Source: Oscillospiraceae bacterium (GTDB lineage: Bacteria; Bacillota; Clostridia; Oscillospirales; Oscillospiraceae). Taken from it: 64,000 nt of DNA. Both the position numbers and the translations under genes were made by a program. Below are positions 45,127 through 54,165 of this stretch, one piece after another. Every line of letters begins with the position of its first letter. Position 1 is the first letter of the stretch. The DNA lies in the NCBI GenBank assembly GCA_902793285.1, contig CADBCV010000006.1, positions 17,934 through 81,933 of the forward strand, in the 5' to 3' direction. The notes below the pieces were generated by a model that made no database searches, had not been told where the DNA came from, and saw only the letters and a program-made list of their open reading frames with translations.

Positions 45127-46170
45127 ATGAGCACAACAAAACCCATCCCCGGCAAGGACGGCAACAAGTATGTCCCCTATGACGCGCGCACGGGCGAGAG
45201 CTCTGTCGTCTTCTTCACCCGCGACCTGTCCGAGGCCGGGATGCAGAAGATCTATGACCGCGTGGCGTCTGTCCTGTCCGGCAGGGTGGCCATCAAGCTG
45301 CACACCGGCGAGGCGGAGGGGCCGAATATCATCCCCCGCCCCTGGGTCAAAAACCTGATCGAGACCCGCCTGCCCGAGGCCACCATCATCGAGACCAACA
45401 CCTACTATGAGGGCAGCCGCTACACCACCGAGGACCACCGCAGGACGCTGGAGATCAACGGCTGGACCTTCTGCCCCGTGGACATCACCGACGCGGACGG
45501 CGTCGCCACTCTCCCCGTGAAGGGCGGCAAGTGGTTTACGGAGATGCACGTCGGCAAGACGATGCTGAACTATGACTCCCTGCTTGTGCTGACGCACTTC
45601 AAGGGCCATGTCATGGGCGGCTTCGGCGGCTCGAACAAGAACATCGGCATCGGCTGCGCGGACGGGCGCATCGGCAAGAAGGAGATCCATACCGCGGCAG
45701 GCTCCGGCGACATGTGGAGCATCGCGGAGGAGGAGCTCATGGAGCGCATCTCCGAGAGCACCAAGGCCACCGTGGACCACTTCGCCCCCCACGTCTGCTT
45801 CATCAACACCATGCGCAACATGTCCGTGGACTGCGACTGCGCAGGCCCCGAGGCGACGCCCGTCGTCACGCCGGATGTGGGCATCCTTGCCTCGCTTGAC
45901 ATCCTCGCGGTGGACAACGCCTGTATGGACCTCATCTACAATCTCCCCGGCGGGGGCGGAAAGGCCCTTGTCGAGCGCGTGGAGAGCCGCCACGGGCTCA
46001 GACAGCTCAGCTACATGAAGGAGCTCGGCATGGGCAACGACCGCTACACCCTCATCGACATCGACCATGACGACGCTGTGATCACCGCGGCGGAGGCCGT
46101 GAAGGACATCGCGCCGGAGTGGAAGCCCGACCGCTACAACACCTTCTGGGGCCGCAACAAGCACAGATAA
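45127..46170 (+). CDS. DUF362-family protein
   Basis: A 347-residue cytoplasmic protein with the DUF362 core: VAIKLHTGEAEGPN, the run LTHFKGHVMGGFGGSNKNIGIGCADGR (positions 45592-45672), and ILAVDNACMDLI. Many DUF362 proteins carry a ferredoxin domain; this one does not. The role is unknown, with an iron-sulfur or redox link often suggested for the family. SD AAGGAGG fixes the start. A metallophosphatase lipoprotein gene begins two nt after its stop. Confidence 0.85.
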   Translation: MSTTKPIPGKDGNKYVPYDARTGESSVVFFTRDLSEAGMQKIYDRVASVLSGRVAIKLHTGEAEGPNIIPRPWVKNLIETRLPEATIIETNTYYEGSRYTTEDHRRTLEINGWTFCPVDITDADGVATLPVKGGKWFTEMHVGKTMLNYDSLLVLTHFKGHVMGGFGGSNKNIGIGCADGRIGKKEIHTAAGSGDMWSIAEEELMERISESTKATVDHFAPHVCFINTMRNMSVDCDCAGPEATPVVTPDVGILASLDILAVDNACMDLIYNLPGGGGKALVERVESRHGLRQLSYMKELGMGNDRYTLIDIDHDDAVITAAEAVKDIAPEWKPDRYNTFWGRNKHR

Positions 46171-46172
46171 AC

Positions 46173-47459
46173 ATGGCTTTTTCCAAAACCATCAGGAGCG
46201 CGGCGACTGCCGCGCTCCTCTGTTTCACAATGCTGCTCTCCGGCTGCGGGGCGCGCGCGTCTGCGGAGGTGACGGTCCCCGCGCTCCCGCCGCTGCCCGG
46301 GAAAGGGGATGTGCGCATCGCGGTGGCGTCGGACCTGCACTTTGACCCAGACAACCGCCCGCACGGGGAGGACCCGGCCCAGGCTGCCTACAACATGGAG
46401 CTTGCCGACGCCCTCCTCCGGGACGCGAGAGAGCAGGGGGCGGACTTCCTGCTGCTCACCGGCGACCTCTGCAACGGCGGGCGGGATTATCGACACGCGG
46501 CCCTCTGTGAAAAGCTCCGGCGCGCGGAGGCGGCTGGGCTTCCGGTCTACGTCCTGCCGGGAAACCACGATCTCGCGCCCGTCACGCAGACGGCCTTTGC
46601 CGCGCTCTACGCGGACTTCGGCTATGACGAGGCTTTCAGCCGGGACCCCAGCTCGCTCAGCTACTGCGTGGTGCGGGGCGGTCTCATGCTCCTCATGATG
46701 GACACCGCGGGCTACGAGACCGGGTGCATCGATCTCCCGGCGGCAGAGGCCCCTGATACGGGCCGCATCTTCTTCTCGGAAAACACCCTCCTCTGGGCGG
46801 AAAATATGCTGCGCACGGCGCGGGAGCAGGGGCTTCACATCCTCGCCGCGGGGCACTATAACCTTCTGCCGGAGGCGAGCCGCGATCCCGCGAGCGAGAG
46901 CTACTATCTCCAAAACGGGGAGCGCTTTGCCGCCCTCCTCAGGGAGTACGGCGCGCCGCTCTATCTCAGCGGCCACATGCACGTGCGCGCCGTATATCAG
47001 GAGGCGGGCCTCACCGAGCTTCTCACGGAGTACCTTCTCGGCTATCCCACGGCCTACAGCGTCCTGGATCTGAGCGACGCGGGCATCGTCTACACCCCCC
47101 GCCGCGTCGACGTGGACGCCTGGGCCGCGGAGAGCGGGCAGGAGGATTCGCACCTTCTGCACTTTGCCGAATGGCAGCAGGAGGAGCTCTGGCGCTACTC
47201 GGAGCAAAATGTGGAATATATGTCCGCGCGCAATCCCATCAGCCGCCGGGAGAAGGCGGACGCGGCGGCCTTTTTCTACCGCGTGATGGACGACTACTGG
47301 CGCGGCACCCTCGCGGACGAGCGGGACGCGGTGAAGGTCATGCCGGGGGCGGGACCCTTCTTCCGCTGCGCGGAGGGCTATGCCTACGGCTGGTGGCTGC
47401 GGGACCTGATCGACACGGCCTCCCCGCTCCTCAAGGGCTTTACGATCCCGTGGAAATAA
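46173..47459 (+). CDS. Calcineurin-like metallophosphatase lipoprotein
   Basis: A 428-residue extracytoplasmic phosphoesterase. It has a lipoprotein signal with LLSGC near residue 26. The metal motifs are ASDLHFD, LTGDLCNGG, LPGNHDL, GHYN and SGHMHV, in the order of the calcineurin-like family. The substrate is unknown. The ATG at 46173 lies two nt after the DUF362 stop with no strong SD, so translation is probably coupled; the upstream in-frame extension overlaps DUF362 and is rejected. Confidence 0.88.
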   Translation: MAFSKTIRSAATAALLCFTMLLSGCGARASAEVTVPALPPLPGKGDVRIAVASDLHFDPDNRPHGEDPAQAAYNMELADALLRDAREQGADFLLLTGDLCNGGRDYRHAALCEKLRRAEAAGLPVYVLPGNHDLAPVTQTAFAALYADFGYDEAFSRDPSSLSYCVVRGGLMLLMMDTAGYETGCIDLPAAEAPDTGRIFFSENTLLWAENMLRTAREQGLHILAAGHYNLLPEASRDPASESYYLQNGERFAALLREYGAPLYLSGHMHVRAVYQEAGLTELLTEYLLGYPTAYSVLDLSDAGIVYTPRRVDVDAWAAESGQEDSHLLHFAEWQQEELWRYSEQNVEYMSARNPISRREKADAAAFFYRVMDDYWRGTLADERDAVKVMPGAGPFFRCAEGYAYGWWLRDLIDTASPLLKGFTIPWK

Positions 47460-47486
47460 AATGGGGGGAAATGCAGCATTTCCCCC

Positions 47487-47536
47487 TTGACAAGGTCGAT
47501 TATATTTGATACAATCTAATTGATAAAAATAGAAAC
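47487..47536 (+). promoter_or_regulatory. Promoter of the peroxidase-ohrR operon
   Basis: TTGACA (47487-47492), 17 nt, TACAAT (47510-47515). The sequence TACAATCTAATTGA over the -10 resembles an OhrR half-palindrome, which would allow repression by the OhrR-like product of the second gene. Confidence 0.65.
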
Positions 47537-47550
47537 AGGAGGTACGGATC

Positions 47551-48093
47551 ATGTCTTTTTACGATTACACAGTCAAGGACGGCAATGGGGAGGATCTTTC
47601 GCTGGAGGCTTTCCGCGGCAAGGTGGTCCTCGTGGTGAACACCGCCACGGGCTGCGGCTTCACCCCGCACTACAAGCCCATGGAGGAGATGTACGAGAAA
47701 TACCACGACCGGGGCTTTGAGATCCTGGACATCCCCTGCAACCAGTTCGCGGGCCAGACCCCCGGCACGGATGAGGAGATCCACGAGTTCTGCACCCTGC
47801 ACTACAACACGCAGTTTCCCCAGATGAAGAAGTCCGACGTCAACGGCGAGAATGAGCTGCCCCTCTACACCTTCCTCAAGGGGGAGAAGGGCTTCGAGGG
47901 CTTCGGCCACGGCCCCGTCGCCCTTGCCATGGGCGCGATGCTCAAAAAGCTCGACAAGGATTATAAGAACAACCCCGCCATCAAGTGGAACTTCACCAAG
48001 TTCCTTGTGGACCGGGAGGGGAACGTGGTCGCCCGCTTTGAGCTGACCGCCGATATGAAACAGGTCGACGCCGCTGTCGCCGCGCTCCTGTAA
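47551..48093 (+). CDS. Glutathione-peroxidase-family thiol peroxidase
   Basis: A 180-residue thioredoxin-fold peroxidase. The peroxidatic Cys lies in NTATGCGFTPHYKPM (near residue 35), followed by PCNQFAGQTPG and KWNFTKFLVD, the three family motifs. The bacterial enzyme uses Cys instead of selenocysteine and probably thioredoxin instead of glutathione. SD AGGAGG precedes the ATG. It is 17 nt upstream of the OhrR-type regulator, which suggests response to organic peroxides. Confidence 0.94.
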   Translation: MSFYDYTVKDGNGEDLSLEAFRGKVVLVVNTATGCGFTPHYKPMEEMYEKYHDRGFEILDIPCNQFAGQTPGTDEEIHEFCTLHYNTQFPQMKKSDVNGENELPLYTFLKGEKGFEGFGHGPVALAMGAMLKKLDKDYKNNPAIKWNFTKFLVDREGNVVARFELTADMKQVDAAVAALL

Positions 48094-48110
48094 AGAGAGA
48101 GGGAAACAAG

Positions 48111-48548
48111 ATGAACCAGGATTATGACGCGCTGCGGCTGGATCGGCAGCTCTGCTTCCCGCTCTATGCCGCCTCGCGCGCTGTGATCCGCCTGTACCAC
48201 CCGGCGCTGAGCTCGCTGGATCTGACCTACACCCAGTATATCACCATGATGGCCCTCTGGGAGGACGCGCCGATGAGCGTCAAGGAGCTGGGGGAGCGGC
48301 TGTATCTCGACACCGGCACGCTCACGCCGCTTCTCAAGGCCATGGAGAAAAAGGGTCTCGTCTCCCGCGCGCGCAGCAGAGAGGACGAGCGCTGCGTACT
48401 CATCACCCTGACGGCGGCGGGGGAGAGCCTGCGCGATCAGGCCCTCCGGGTCCCCGCCGAGATCGGCCCCTGCGTCAAGCTCGAGCCGGAGCGCGCCCGC
48501 GAGCTCTATACGCTGCTCTATGAGCTCTTGGAGAACATCGCGGAGTAA
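48111..48548 (+). CDS. ohrR: OhrR-type MarR-family peroxide regulator
   Basis: A 145-residue winged-helix repressor. LDRQLCFPLYAASRAV places the reactive Cys at residue 15, the OhrR sensing position, and the wing reads DERCVLITLT. SD AGAGGG precedes the ATG. In OhrR proteins, oxidation of this Cys by organic hydroperoxides releases DNA. It probably represses its own operon with the thiol peroxidase. No ohr gene is present, so the peroxidase seems to take that place. Confidence 0.9.
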   Translation: MNQDYDALRLDRQLCFPLYAASRAVIRLYHPALSSLDLTYTQYITMMALWEDAPMSVKELGERLYLDTGTLTPLLKAMEKKGLVSRARSREDERCVLITLTAAGESLRDQALRVPAEIGPCVKLEPERARELYTLLYELLENIAE

Positions 48549-48599
48549 GCAAAGGGGCCGTTGCGAAACGCACTTTTCGCAGAATCCGGCCATAAACAG

Positions 48600-48745
48600 C
48601 GTAGGGGAGGGGCTTGCCCCTCCCGCGCGGCAAAACGTTCCGATATGGTAAAATGTACGGCAATTTCGTAAAATACTACGATTTCGCCGTACATTTCTTT
48701 TTTGGTTATCTTGTACTGCCGGGAGGGGCAAGCCCCTCCCCTGCG
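48600..48745. repeat. Nested inverted-repeat element, copy B
   Basis: Outer 26-nt arms (48600-48625 and 48720-48745) are nearly the same as those of copy A at 12248. The inner hairpin (48651-48670 / 48677-48696) again carries ATGTACGGC and CGATTTCGCCGTACAT. Non-coding. Confidence 0.85.
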
Positions 48746-48819
48746 GATAAACGCCTGCGTTTTTGCGGAAAACAGTTTCACAGCCCTTTTGTGCGCTTTC
48801 TCTGCGCTATGCTGCCCGC

Positions 48820-49797
48820 TCAGGCGAGGTAGGCCCGGATGTTCACGGTCTCGCCTGTGGGCTGCTCCTCGGGTGTGATGCCGGGGACAAACTCCGTGAC
48901 ATGGGCATCGCCCGTTTGCCGGTCGATGTAATACCGGAGCTGGGCCCCTGTATAGGAGCGATACAGCACCACGACGCTCTCCGCGTCGCCGGCGGTGATC
49001 TCCCAGTACACCGGGTATTCGCCGCTGTTCACGATGCCCTCCAGCTCCGGGTTCTCCGCCATGCAGAGAAGCCGGACGGCGGCGAGCGCCTGCTCGTCCG
49101 TGAGCGCCTGGCTCTCGTCCCGCGCAAGGAGGGAGAGGGTGTTGAGCATATAGTCAAAGCGCCGCCAGAAGCCCTCGCTCGCCTCGATCGCGGCGTGCGT
49201 CGTGGCGAGGAGACAGCCGTCGCCACTCGGGATGATATACACCGCCTGGAGCTGCGGCGCCATCCTGTTTGTGCCCTTGATGACGGACGCCTCGATCCGG
49301 ACGCACTCGCCCGCGTGCGCAAGCGTGCGTGTCACGTTGGTGAGATCAAATTCTCTTGAGAGCGTCTCGCTCACAAAGGCGGCGACAGCGTCGGCGTTCT
49401 GGGGGAGGGCTGTGATCTCAAGGAAGTTTTCGGGATCGTCGGGCTTATCATAGACCGAGATGAAGGTTTCGCGGTCCGCTTCCCGCTGCCGCACGAAAGA
49501 CTCGTAGTCATAGTCCATCTCAAAGCCGAGGGCCGTGTTGACGATATGTTCGTAGTGTACCGTCTCCTCCATGCCCTCCAGCATGATGACGGCGTCAAAG
49601 CGCTCGCCGTCCTGCCGGACGGGGTCGGGCGTCGGCGTCGGCACGATAGGCTCGGGCGTGGGCTGCGCGGTCTCCGGGGCAGGGGTCAGCACCGCCGCTG
49701 TCTCCCGGGGCGCGGCTTCGGGCGTTTTGTTCAGCATCCCGCAGCCCGCAAGCAGCAGCGCCGTGATCGATATACAAAGCAATAAAACTCTTTTCAT
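48820..49797 (-). CDS. Putative lipoprotein, unknown function
   Basis: A 325-residue exported protein with lipobox LLAGC near residue 19, a Pro/Thr/Glu-rich linker (TPAPETAQPTPEPIVPTPTP) and a globular domain from about residue 65. The domain is acidic with no motif I recognise. SD GGAGGA precedes the ATG. It lies 74 nt downstream of the Suv3-like helicase gene on the same strand and could be co-transcribed, though the functions look unrelated. Confidence 0.8.
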   Translation of the reverse strand: MKRVLLLCISITALLLAGCGMLNKTPEAAPRETAAVLTPAPETAQPTPEPIVPTPTPDPVRQDGERFDAVIMLEGMEETVHYEHIVNTALGFEMDYDYESFVRQREADRETFISVYDKPDDPENFLEITALPQNADAVAAFVSETLSREFDLTNVTRTLAHAGECVRIEASVIKGTNRMAPQLQAVYIIPSGDGCLLATTHAAIEASEGFWRRFDYMLNTLSLLARDESQALTDEQALAAVRLLCMAENPELEGIVNSGEYPVYWEITAGDAESVVVLYRSYTGAQLRYYIDRQTGDAHVTEFVPGITPEEQPTGETVNIRAYLA

Positions 49798-49870
49798 GAT
49801 GTCCTCCTGAAGCTTGATGCGCCGGTGATTATAGCCCCATACCGGAGAAAAGCAAGCGGCTTAAGGGAAT

Positions 49871-51619
49871 TTAAGGCAAGTGTCCGCCCTCCCGCAGGGC
49901 CCAGCAGCGCGCGCAGACGTTGAAGAGCGACCCGATCGGCAGCTCCTTCCCGCAGACACGGCAGCGGCGGATATACTGGCCCTTGTCCTCCCGCATGAGC
50001 TCCGCGATCCTGCGGCAAATGGCCTGCCGCTCCTCTGAGCAGTCGTCCTCGATGCCGACGCGCCGCAGAAGCTGGTGGCGGATATCGTAGGCCTTGTACT
50101 GCAGCTCGCAGCTCTGCAGGGTCTCGTCCCCGAACGCGGGCGCGGGCACACGCTTGTTTTTCACGATGGCCCCCGCGCAGCGCGCCCAGTAGATGACCAG
50201 CTCCTCAGAGCGGGTGTCCACCGGGCAGGTGATGAGATCATACACAAGCTCCCGATCCTCCGGCTTGATCGTCTTGCGAAAATGCCGCAGCAGGATCAGC
50301 GCGTCCTGCATACTCTCCCGCACAAACTCCCGCGCGCGCGGCATCCGCTCCCAGGCGAGCAGCAGCACGTCCAGGGGATAGTCCGCGGCCAGCACCTCCC
50401 GCGGGAAGCCGATGCAGGCCTGCCTGATCGCCTGCACGTTCCGGCCGAGCTTTTCTTCGATCAGCGGCGTGTCGCCGAGCGCCAGCACCTCGCCGTATTC
50501 ATGGAGGCCGAAGCGCCCGGCCCTGCCGCCGATCTGCTTGACCTCCGCCGTGGTGAGGGGGCGGAACTCCTTGCCGTCAAACTTCTCCGTCTCCGCGAAG
50601 ATCACGCGCTTGATGGGCAGCGAGATGCCGAGGCCGATCGCGTCCGTCGCGACGACGATGTCGTTCTCCCCGTCAAGATACTTGCGCACCTCATTGCGCC
50701 GGGCCTCCGGGGGCAGGGCGCCGTAGATGACGCTCGCGTGAAAGCCGTGCTTTTCAAGGATCGCGGCGGTGGACAGGACGCTCTTGCGGGAAAAGCAGAT
50801 GATCGCGTCGTCCGGCCGAAAGTCCCCGTAGCCCTTGCAGCTTCCCGCGTAGCGCAGAGGGGAGAGCCGCTTGTGATGCACAATGTTGTAGGGGTCGCCG
50901 AAGCTCTGGATGAGCCCTTCAATATAGGGCAGCGCCTCCGGGGCCATGCAGATGTGCACCATCTCCGCGTCCACAAGGCAGATGGCCTTGAGCCAGGCGG
51001 AGCCGCGCCCCTTGTCGGCGATGAGCTGGGCCTCGTCAATGACCGCTGTCCGGTAGCGGGTGTTGAAATTGCAGAGCTCAATCGTGGAGGCGACCACCTG
51101 CGCCCCCTCCACCGGGATCGACTCCTCCCCGGTCAGCATACTGCAGGGGATGCCGGCGTCGTTGAGCTTGTCGAACATCTCGAGCGCCAAAAGGCGCAGC
51201 GGCCCCAGATAGGCCCCCGGCGTGTGCGTTTTCAGATCCTCAATGGCGTCATAGGTCTTGCCGCTGTTCGTCGGGCCGACGTGCAGCACGAACATCCGGT
51301 GCAGGGTGCGCGCCCGCTCCAGATAGGATTCCGGCGAAAAGCTCTCAAAGAGCGCCATGCACTCGTTCATCTGCCGCTCGCGCAGGGCCTGCTCCTCCCG
51401 GGCCTTGAGGAGCTTCTGGATCTCCGGGTGCAGGATCGCCTGCTCCACGGCCTCCTCGGTCCAGCCCTCCGTCGTCCACCAGGACCCGCCGCGCCCGCGT
51501 GCGTGGATGACCGCCGGCTTGGGGAAATAAGCCTGGATCTGCTTTTTCGTGATGTTGTATTTTTTGATGATCTGCTGCCGGGTGAGAAGCCCCGGCTTCT
51601 TCTTTTTGCTTTTTGCCAT
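49871..51619 (-). CDS. Suv3-like DExH-box RNA helicase with zinc finger
   Basis: A 582-residue helicase. The N-terminal 130 residues are basic and helical. Motif I is HVGPTNSGKTYDAIEDL, motif II VIDEAQLIAD, motif VI QIGGRAGRFG, the pattern of mitochondrial Suv3, the RNA helicase that works with polynucleotide phosphorylase or an exonuclease. A C-terminal zinc finger, CRVCGKELPIGSLFNVCARC, is added. The ATG at 51619 starts MAKSKKKKPG with a weak SD. A role in RNA decay is inferred; rny is 18 kb away. Confidence 0.87.
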   Translation of the reverse strand: MAKSKKKKPGLLTRQQIIKKYNITKKQIQAYFPKPAVIHARGRGGSWWTTEGWTEEAVEQAILHPEIQKLLKAREEQALRERQMNECMALFESFSPESYLERARTLHRMFVLHVGPTNSGKTYDAIEDLKTHTPGAYLGPLRLLALEMFDKLNDAGIPCSMLTGEESIPVEGAQVVASTIELCNFNTRYRTAVIDEAQLIADKGRGSAWLKAICLVDAEMVHICMAPEALPYIEGLIQSFGDPYNIVHHKRLSPLRYAGSCKGYGDFRPDDAIICFSRKSVLSTAAILEKHGFHASVIYGALPPEARRNEVRKYLDGENDIVVATDAIGLGISLPIKRVIFAETEKFDGKEFRPLTTAEVKQIGGRAGRFGLHEYGEVLALGDTPLIEEKLGRNVQAIRQACIGFPREVLAADYPLDVLLLAWERMPRAREFVRESMQDALILLRHFRKTIKPEDRELVYDLITCPVDTRSEELVIYWARCAGAIVKNKRVPAPAFGDETLQSCELQYKAYDIRHQLLRRVGIEDDCSEERQAICRRIAELMREDKGQYIRRCRVCGKELPIGSLFNVCARCWALREGGHLP

Positions 51620-51728
51620 ACACCGTGTCCCTTGCGCTTTTTTCTTTAGCATACCACGAATGGCCCGCAATTACAAGGAAACAGCGAGTGGCTGCATCAA
51701 ATGCGAGCATGAAGAAAATGAAAGAAAG

Positions 51729-51771
51729 ATACCCGAAACAGCCTGTACACATGCTGTCTCGGGTATTCTTT
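51729..51771 (-). terminator. Intrinsic terminator after the MBL hydrolase gene
   Basis: ATACCCGA and ACAGC arms pair with GCTGT and TCGGGTAT, followed on the minus strand by TTTCTTTC. Confidence 0.78.
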
Positions 51772-51773
51772 TG

Positions 51774-52889
51774 CTATTCGATTGACTCCCACCAGTGCTC
51801 CGCGCAGGCGGAGAGCTCCGTGCCCTGTACGGTCTGCCCGATGCGCGGCGTCGCGAGGGGGAGGCCGGCTTCCGCGGCAGCGGCGGTGACGCGGCGGATG
51901 GAATCGTCCCAGGCGTGATTGCAAATGCAGAAGCTGCCCCAGTGTACCGGGATGAGCCGCGCGGCCCCGGCGTCAAGCCCGGCCTGCACGGTCTGCTCGG
52001 GAAACAGGTGGATATTGGCCCAGGCGGGGTCATACTGCCCGCATTCGGCGATCATGAGCTCCGGCGCGCCGAGGCGCTCGCGGATCTCGCCGAACACCTC
52101 CCAGTACCCGCCGTCGCCGGTGTAGTAGACGCGGTGGGACCCATTCTCCAGGTAGAGCCCGCCCCAGAGCGTGCTGTTGCCCCGGAGGGGATTGCGCCCC
52201 GTGAAGTGCTGCGACGGTGTCAGCGTAAAGCGGACCCCGCCGAGCTCTGCCGTCTCCCACCAGGCGAGGGAGCGGATCTTCTCCGCCTCCACGCCCCAGC
52301 CGCGGAGAATCGCGTCGATCCCGAGCGGCACGACGAACGCGCCCACACGGTCCCGGATCGCCCGGATCGTCCCATAGTCCAGATGGTCGTAGTGGTCGTG
52401 GGAGATGAACACCGCGTCGATCTCCGGCAGCTCCTCCGCCGTCATCGGGAGCTCCGAAAAGCGCTTCGGCCCTACAAACTGCACGGGCGAGCTGCGCTCA
52501 CTCAATACCGGGTCAACCAGAATGTTGGCCTGTCCGAGCTGGAGCAGGAAGCTGGAATGCCCAAACCAGGTGAAGCTCAGGTCCCCGTCTCCCGGCGTCT
52601 GGAGCAGCGCGGGCGTCTCCGCCGGGATCACGGTCTTGGGCCGTCTCCTGGGACTTTGCGGGTAGCCCGTGCCGGTCATGGTGCTGATCTCGTGCGCGTT
52701 GTGAAAGCGCCCGTCTGAAAAGAGCGGGGTCCTTGCGGCATAGTCCGCCTGCTCCGCCGCTCCCGGAAGTCTCCCGACAGAGGGCCAGAAGCGCAGAAAG
52801 AGCAGCGCCGCCGCGATGATGAGCAGCAGGGCGGCGAGAATTGCGAGAAGTATTTTTGCAATCATAGGGATCATTCTTGAATGATTCAT
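51774..52889 (-). CDS. Membrane-anchored MBL-fold hydrolase (UlaG/NAPE-PLD-like)
   Basis: A protein of about 370 residues. An N-terminal membrane anchor (IAKILLAILAALLLIIAAAL) precedes a metallo-beta-lactamase fold with WFGHSSFLLQ, HDHYDHLDYG (the HxHxDH motif), TLTPSQHFTGR, YYTGDGGY and PVHWGSF. This matches the NAPE-PLD / RomA group, which hydrolyses phosphodiester lipids or related esters. The start is uncertain: ATG at 52889, 52874 or 52865. The longer frame up to 53009 is translated repeat sequence and is rejected. Confidence 0.85.
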   Translation of the reverse strand: MNHSRMIPMIAKILLAILAALLLIIAAALLFLRFWPSVGRLPGAAEQADYAARTPLFSDGRFHNAHEISTMTGTGYPQSPRRRPKTVIPAETPALLQTPGDGDLSFTWFGHSSFLLQLGQANILVDPVLSERSSPVQFVGPKRFSELPMTAEELPEIDAVFISHDHYDHLDYGTIRAIRDRVGAFVVPLGIDAILRGWGVEAEKIRSLAWWETAELGGVRFTLTPSQHFTGRNPLRGNSTLWGGLYLENGSHRVYYTGDGGYWEVFGEIRERLGAPELMIAECGQYDPAWANIHLFPEQTVQAGLDAGAARLIPVHWGSFCICNHAWDDSIRRVTAAAAEAGLPLATPRIGQTVQGTELSACAEHWWESIE

Positions 52890-52933
52890 AGAAAATATGG
52901 TTGGAACCTGCGCGTTCAATGTCATGAAGTCAG

Positions 52934-53010
52934 TGTCATTCTGAGGAGCGCAGCGACGAAGAATCCCGTCGATTTTTGCGCTTTTCTGACGTTCGGGATG
53001 ACATGACACG
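52934..53010. repeat. TGTCATTCTGAG...GGGATGACA repeat element
   Basis: Inverted ends TGTCATTCTGAGGAGCGC and GTTCGGGATGACATGACA with GACGAAGAATCCCG inside; related to the elements at 31655 and 62860. It lies directly upstream of the MBL gene. Confidence 0.72.
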
Positions 53011-53091
53011 ACTGAGCAGTATTAAACCTTGATCTTTTCACATTTTGAGCTGCCATGCGCCCAAAGAGCGCCATGCTGAAAGGGGATACGA

Positions 53092-53628
53092 TTATACTTC
53101 TTTTCCCATTTTGTACGCCTGCTCCAGCGCGGGGTGCTTGGGGTTCTCCCCGGCTTCGGTGACGCCGCCCATGAAAACCGTCCCGGCGAGCTTTGCGCGC
53201 TCGAAGCATTCGATCCAGCCCTCCACGCCGCTCACCGCCCGCTGGGGAACGAAGTCCTCTTCCTCGGCGGCGGCCGTCAGCAGATAGACATCGCGGAAGG
53301 CGTAGTCGCTGGGGAAGAGCGGGTTGAGGCGGTCAAGCAGAGTCTTGAGCTGGCCGGACATCTCATAGTAATAGATCGGCGTTGAGAAGACCAGCACGTC
53401 GGCCTCCAGCGCCTTTTGGCAGATCATGTCCGCGTCGTCGCGGATCACGCAGCGCTGCTTCTCCTGGCATACAAAGCAGCCGCGGCAGAAATTTACGGTC
53501 TTGCCGCGCAGGGAGATCAGCTCCGCTTCGTGCCCCGCCTCCTGCGCGCCCTTGGCGAAGGCTTTGGCCAGCGCTTCCGAATTGCTGTTTACGCGGGGGC
53601 TTGCCGATACGATCAGTACTTTTTTCAT
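53092..53628 (-). CDS. Flavodoxin-like NAD(P)H-dependent FMN oxidoreductase
   Basis: A 178-residue protein of the NADPH-dependent FMN reductase / iron-sulfur flavoprotein superfamily. It starts KKVLIVSASPRVNSNSEALAKAF (FMN phosphate loop), has NFCRGCFVCQEKQRCVIRDD (Cys cluster seen in this group) and TPIYYYEMSGQLKTLLDR. Cytoplasmic redox function, substrate unknown. SD GGAGGAA fixes the ATG. It is 12 nt downstream of a cyclophilin-like lipoprotein gene, a pairing also seen elsewhere in Clostridia. Confidence 0.9.
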   Translation of the reverse strand: MKKVLIVSASPRVNSNSEALAKAFAKGAQEAGHEAELISLRGKTVNFCRGCFVCQEKQRCVIRDDADMICQKALEADVLVFSTPIYYYEMSGQLKTLLDRLNPLFPSDYAFRDVYLLTAAAEEEDFVPQRAVSGVEGWIECFERAKLAGTVFMGGVTEAGENPKHPALEQAYKMGKEV

Positions 53629-53640
53629 GGGTTCCTCCTG

Positions 53641-54165
53641 TTATGTCAAGGTTAATGTGATAGTAATGTCGCCGCTGCCCAGAAGCTCGCCAAGCTCCTG
53701 CGCGGACTTGTCCGTGATATGCCCGAGCCGGGTGTAGGCCCAGGAATTTGAGCCATAGAAAACGACGAGCTGGTTTCCGGCATAGAGCACGATGTCCCCG
53801 GCCTGCGTTGTCGTCTGCTTGTCCGCACGGGGCAGGCTCTCCCCGATGGGGCCCACCTGCTCAAACCCGCCGTACATGTTCATCCCGATGCTGAGACCGT
53901 CCCGCGCAAGCTCCCTGAGCGCCGCAACGGATTCGTTGTCTTCCCACGCAACCTCAAGCTCGGTCTCGCCGATCTTCATGTGCATCGTTTCCGCGCCCTC
54001 GCTTTCTGTGCTGCCTGCCTGTGCCGCCTCTTCGCCTTCGTTTGGTGCCGCCTCTGAAATCCGCTCCGGCTCCGGTGCGGCTGTTGCGAGACTTTGGGCA
54101 CTGCCGCAGCCGATGCAGAGCGCCGCCATGATGATTATGAGAATAAGAGAGAGTAATGACTTCAT
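53641..54165 (-). CDS. Cyclophilin-like-fold lipoprotein
   Basis: A 174-residue exported protein with lipobox LCIGC near residue 20 and an acidic linker. The C-terminal 115 residues have the cyclophilin-like pattern MKIGETELEVAWEDNESVAAL ... GDIVLYAGNQLVVFYGSNSWAYTRLG (PF18050-like). Proline isomerase activity is not established for this group. A minus-strand promoter (TTGCTC, 17 nt, TATAAT near 54225) and SD AAGGAGA precede it. It is co-transcribed with the flavodoxin-like gene. Confidence 0.85.
   Translation of the reverse strand: MKSLLSLILIIIMAALCIGCGSAQSLATAAPEPERISEAAPNEGEEAAQAGSTESEGAETMHMKIGETELEVAWEDNESVAALRELARDGLSIGMNMYGGFEQVGPIGESLPRADKQTTTQAGDIVLYAGNQLVVFYGSNSWAYTRLGHITDKSAQELGELLGSGDITITLTLT

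Noticed and set aside
52890-53009. N-terminal extension of the MBL-fold protein
   Set aside because: These residues are a translation of the TGTCATTCTGAG repeat element and precede the natural membrane anchor.
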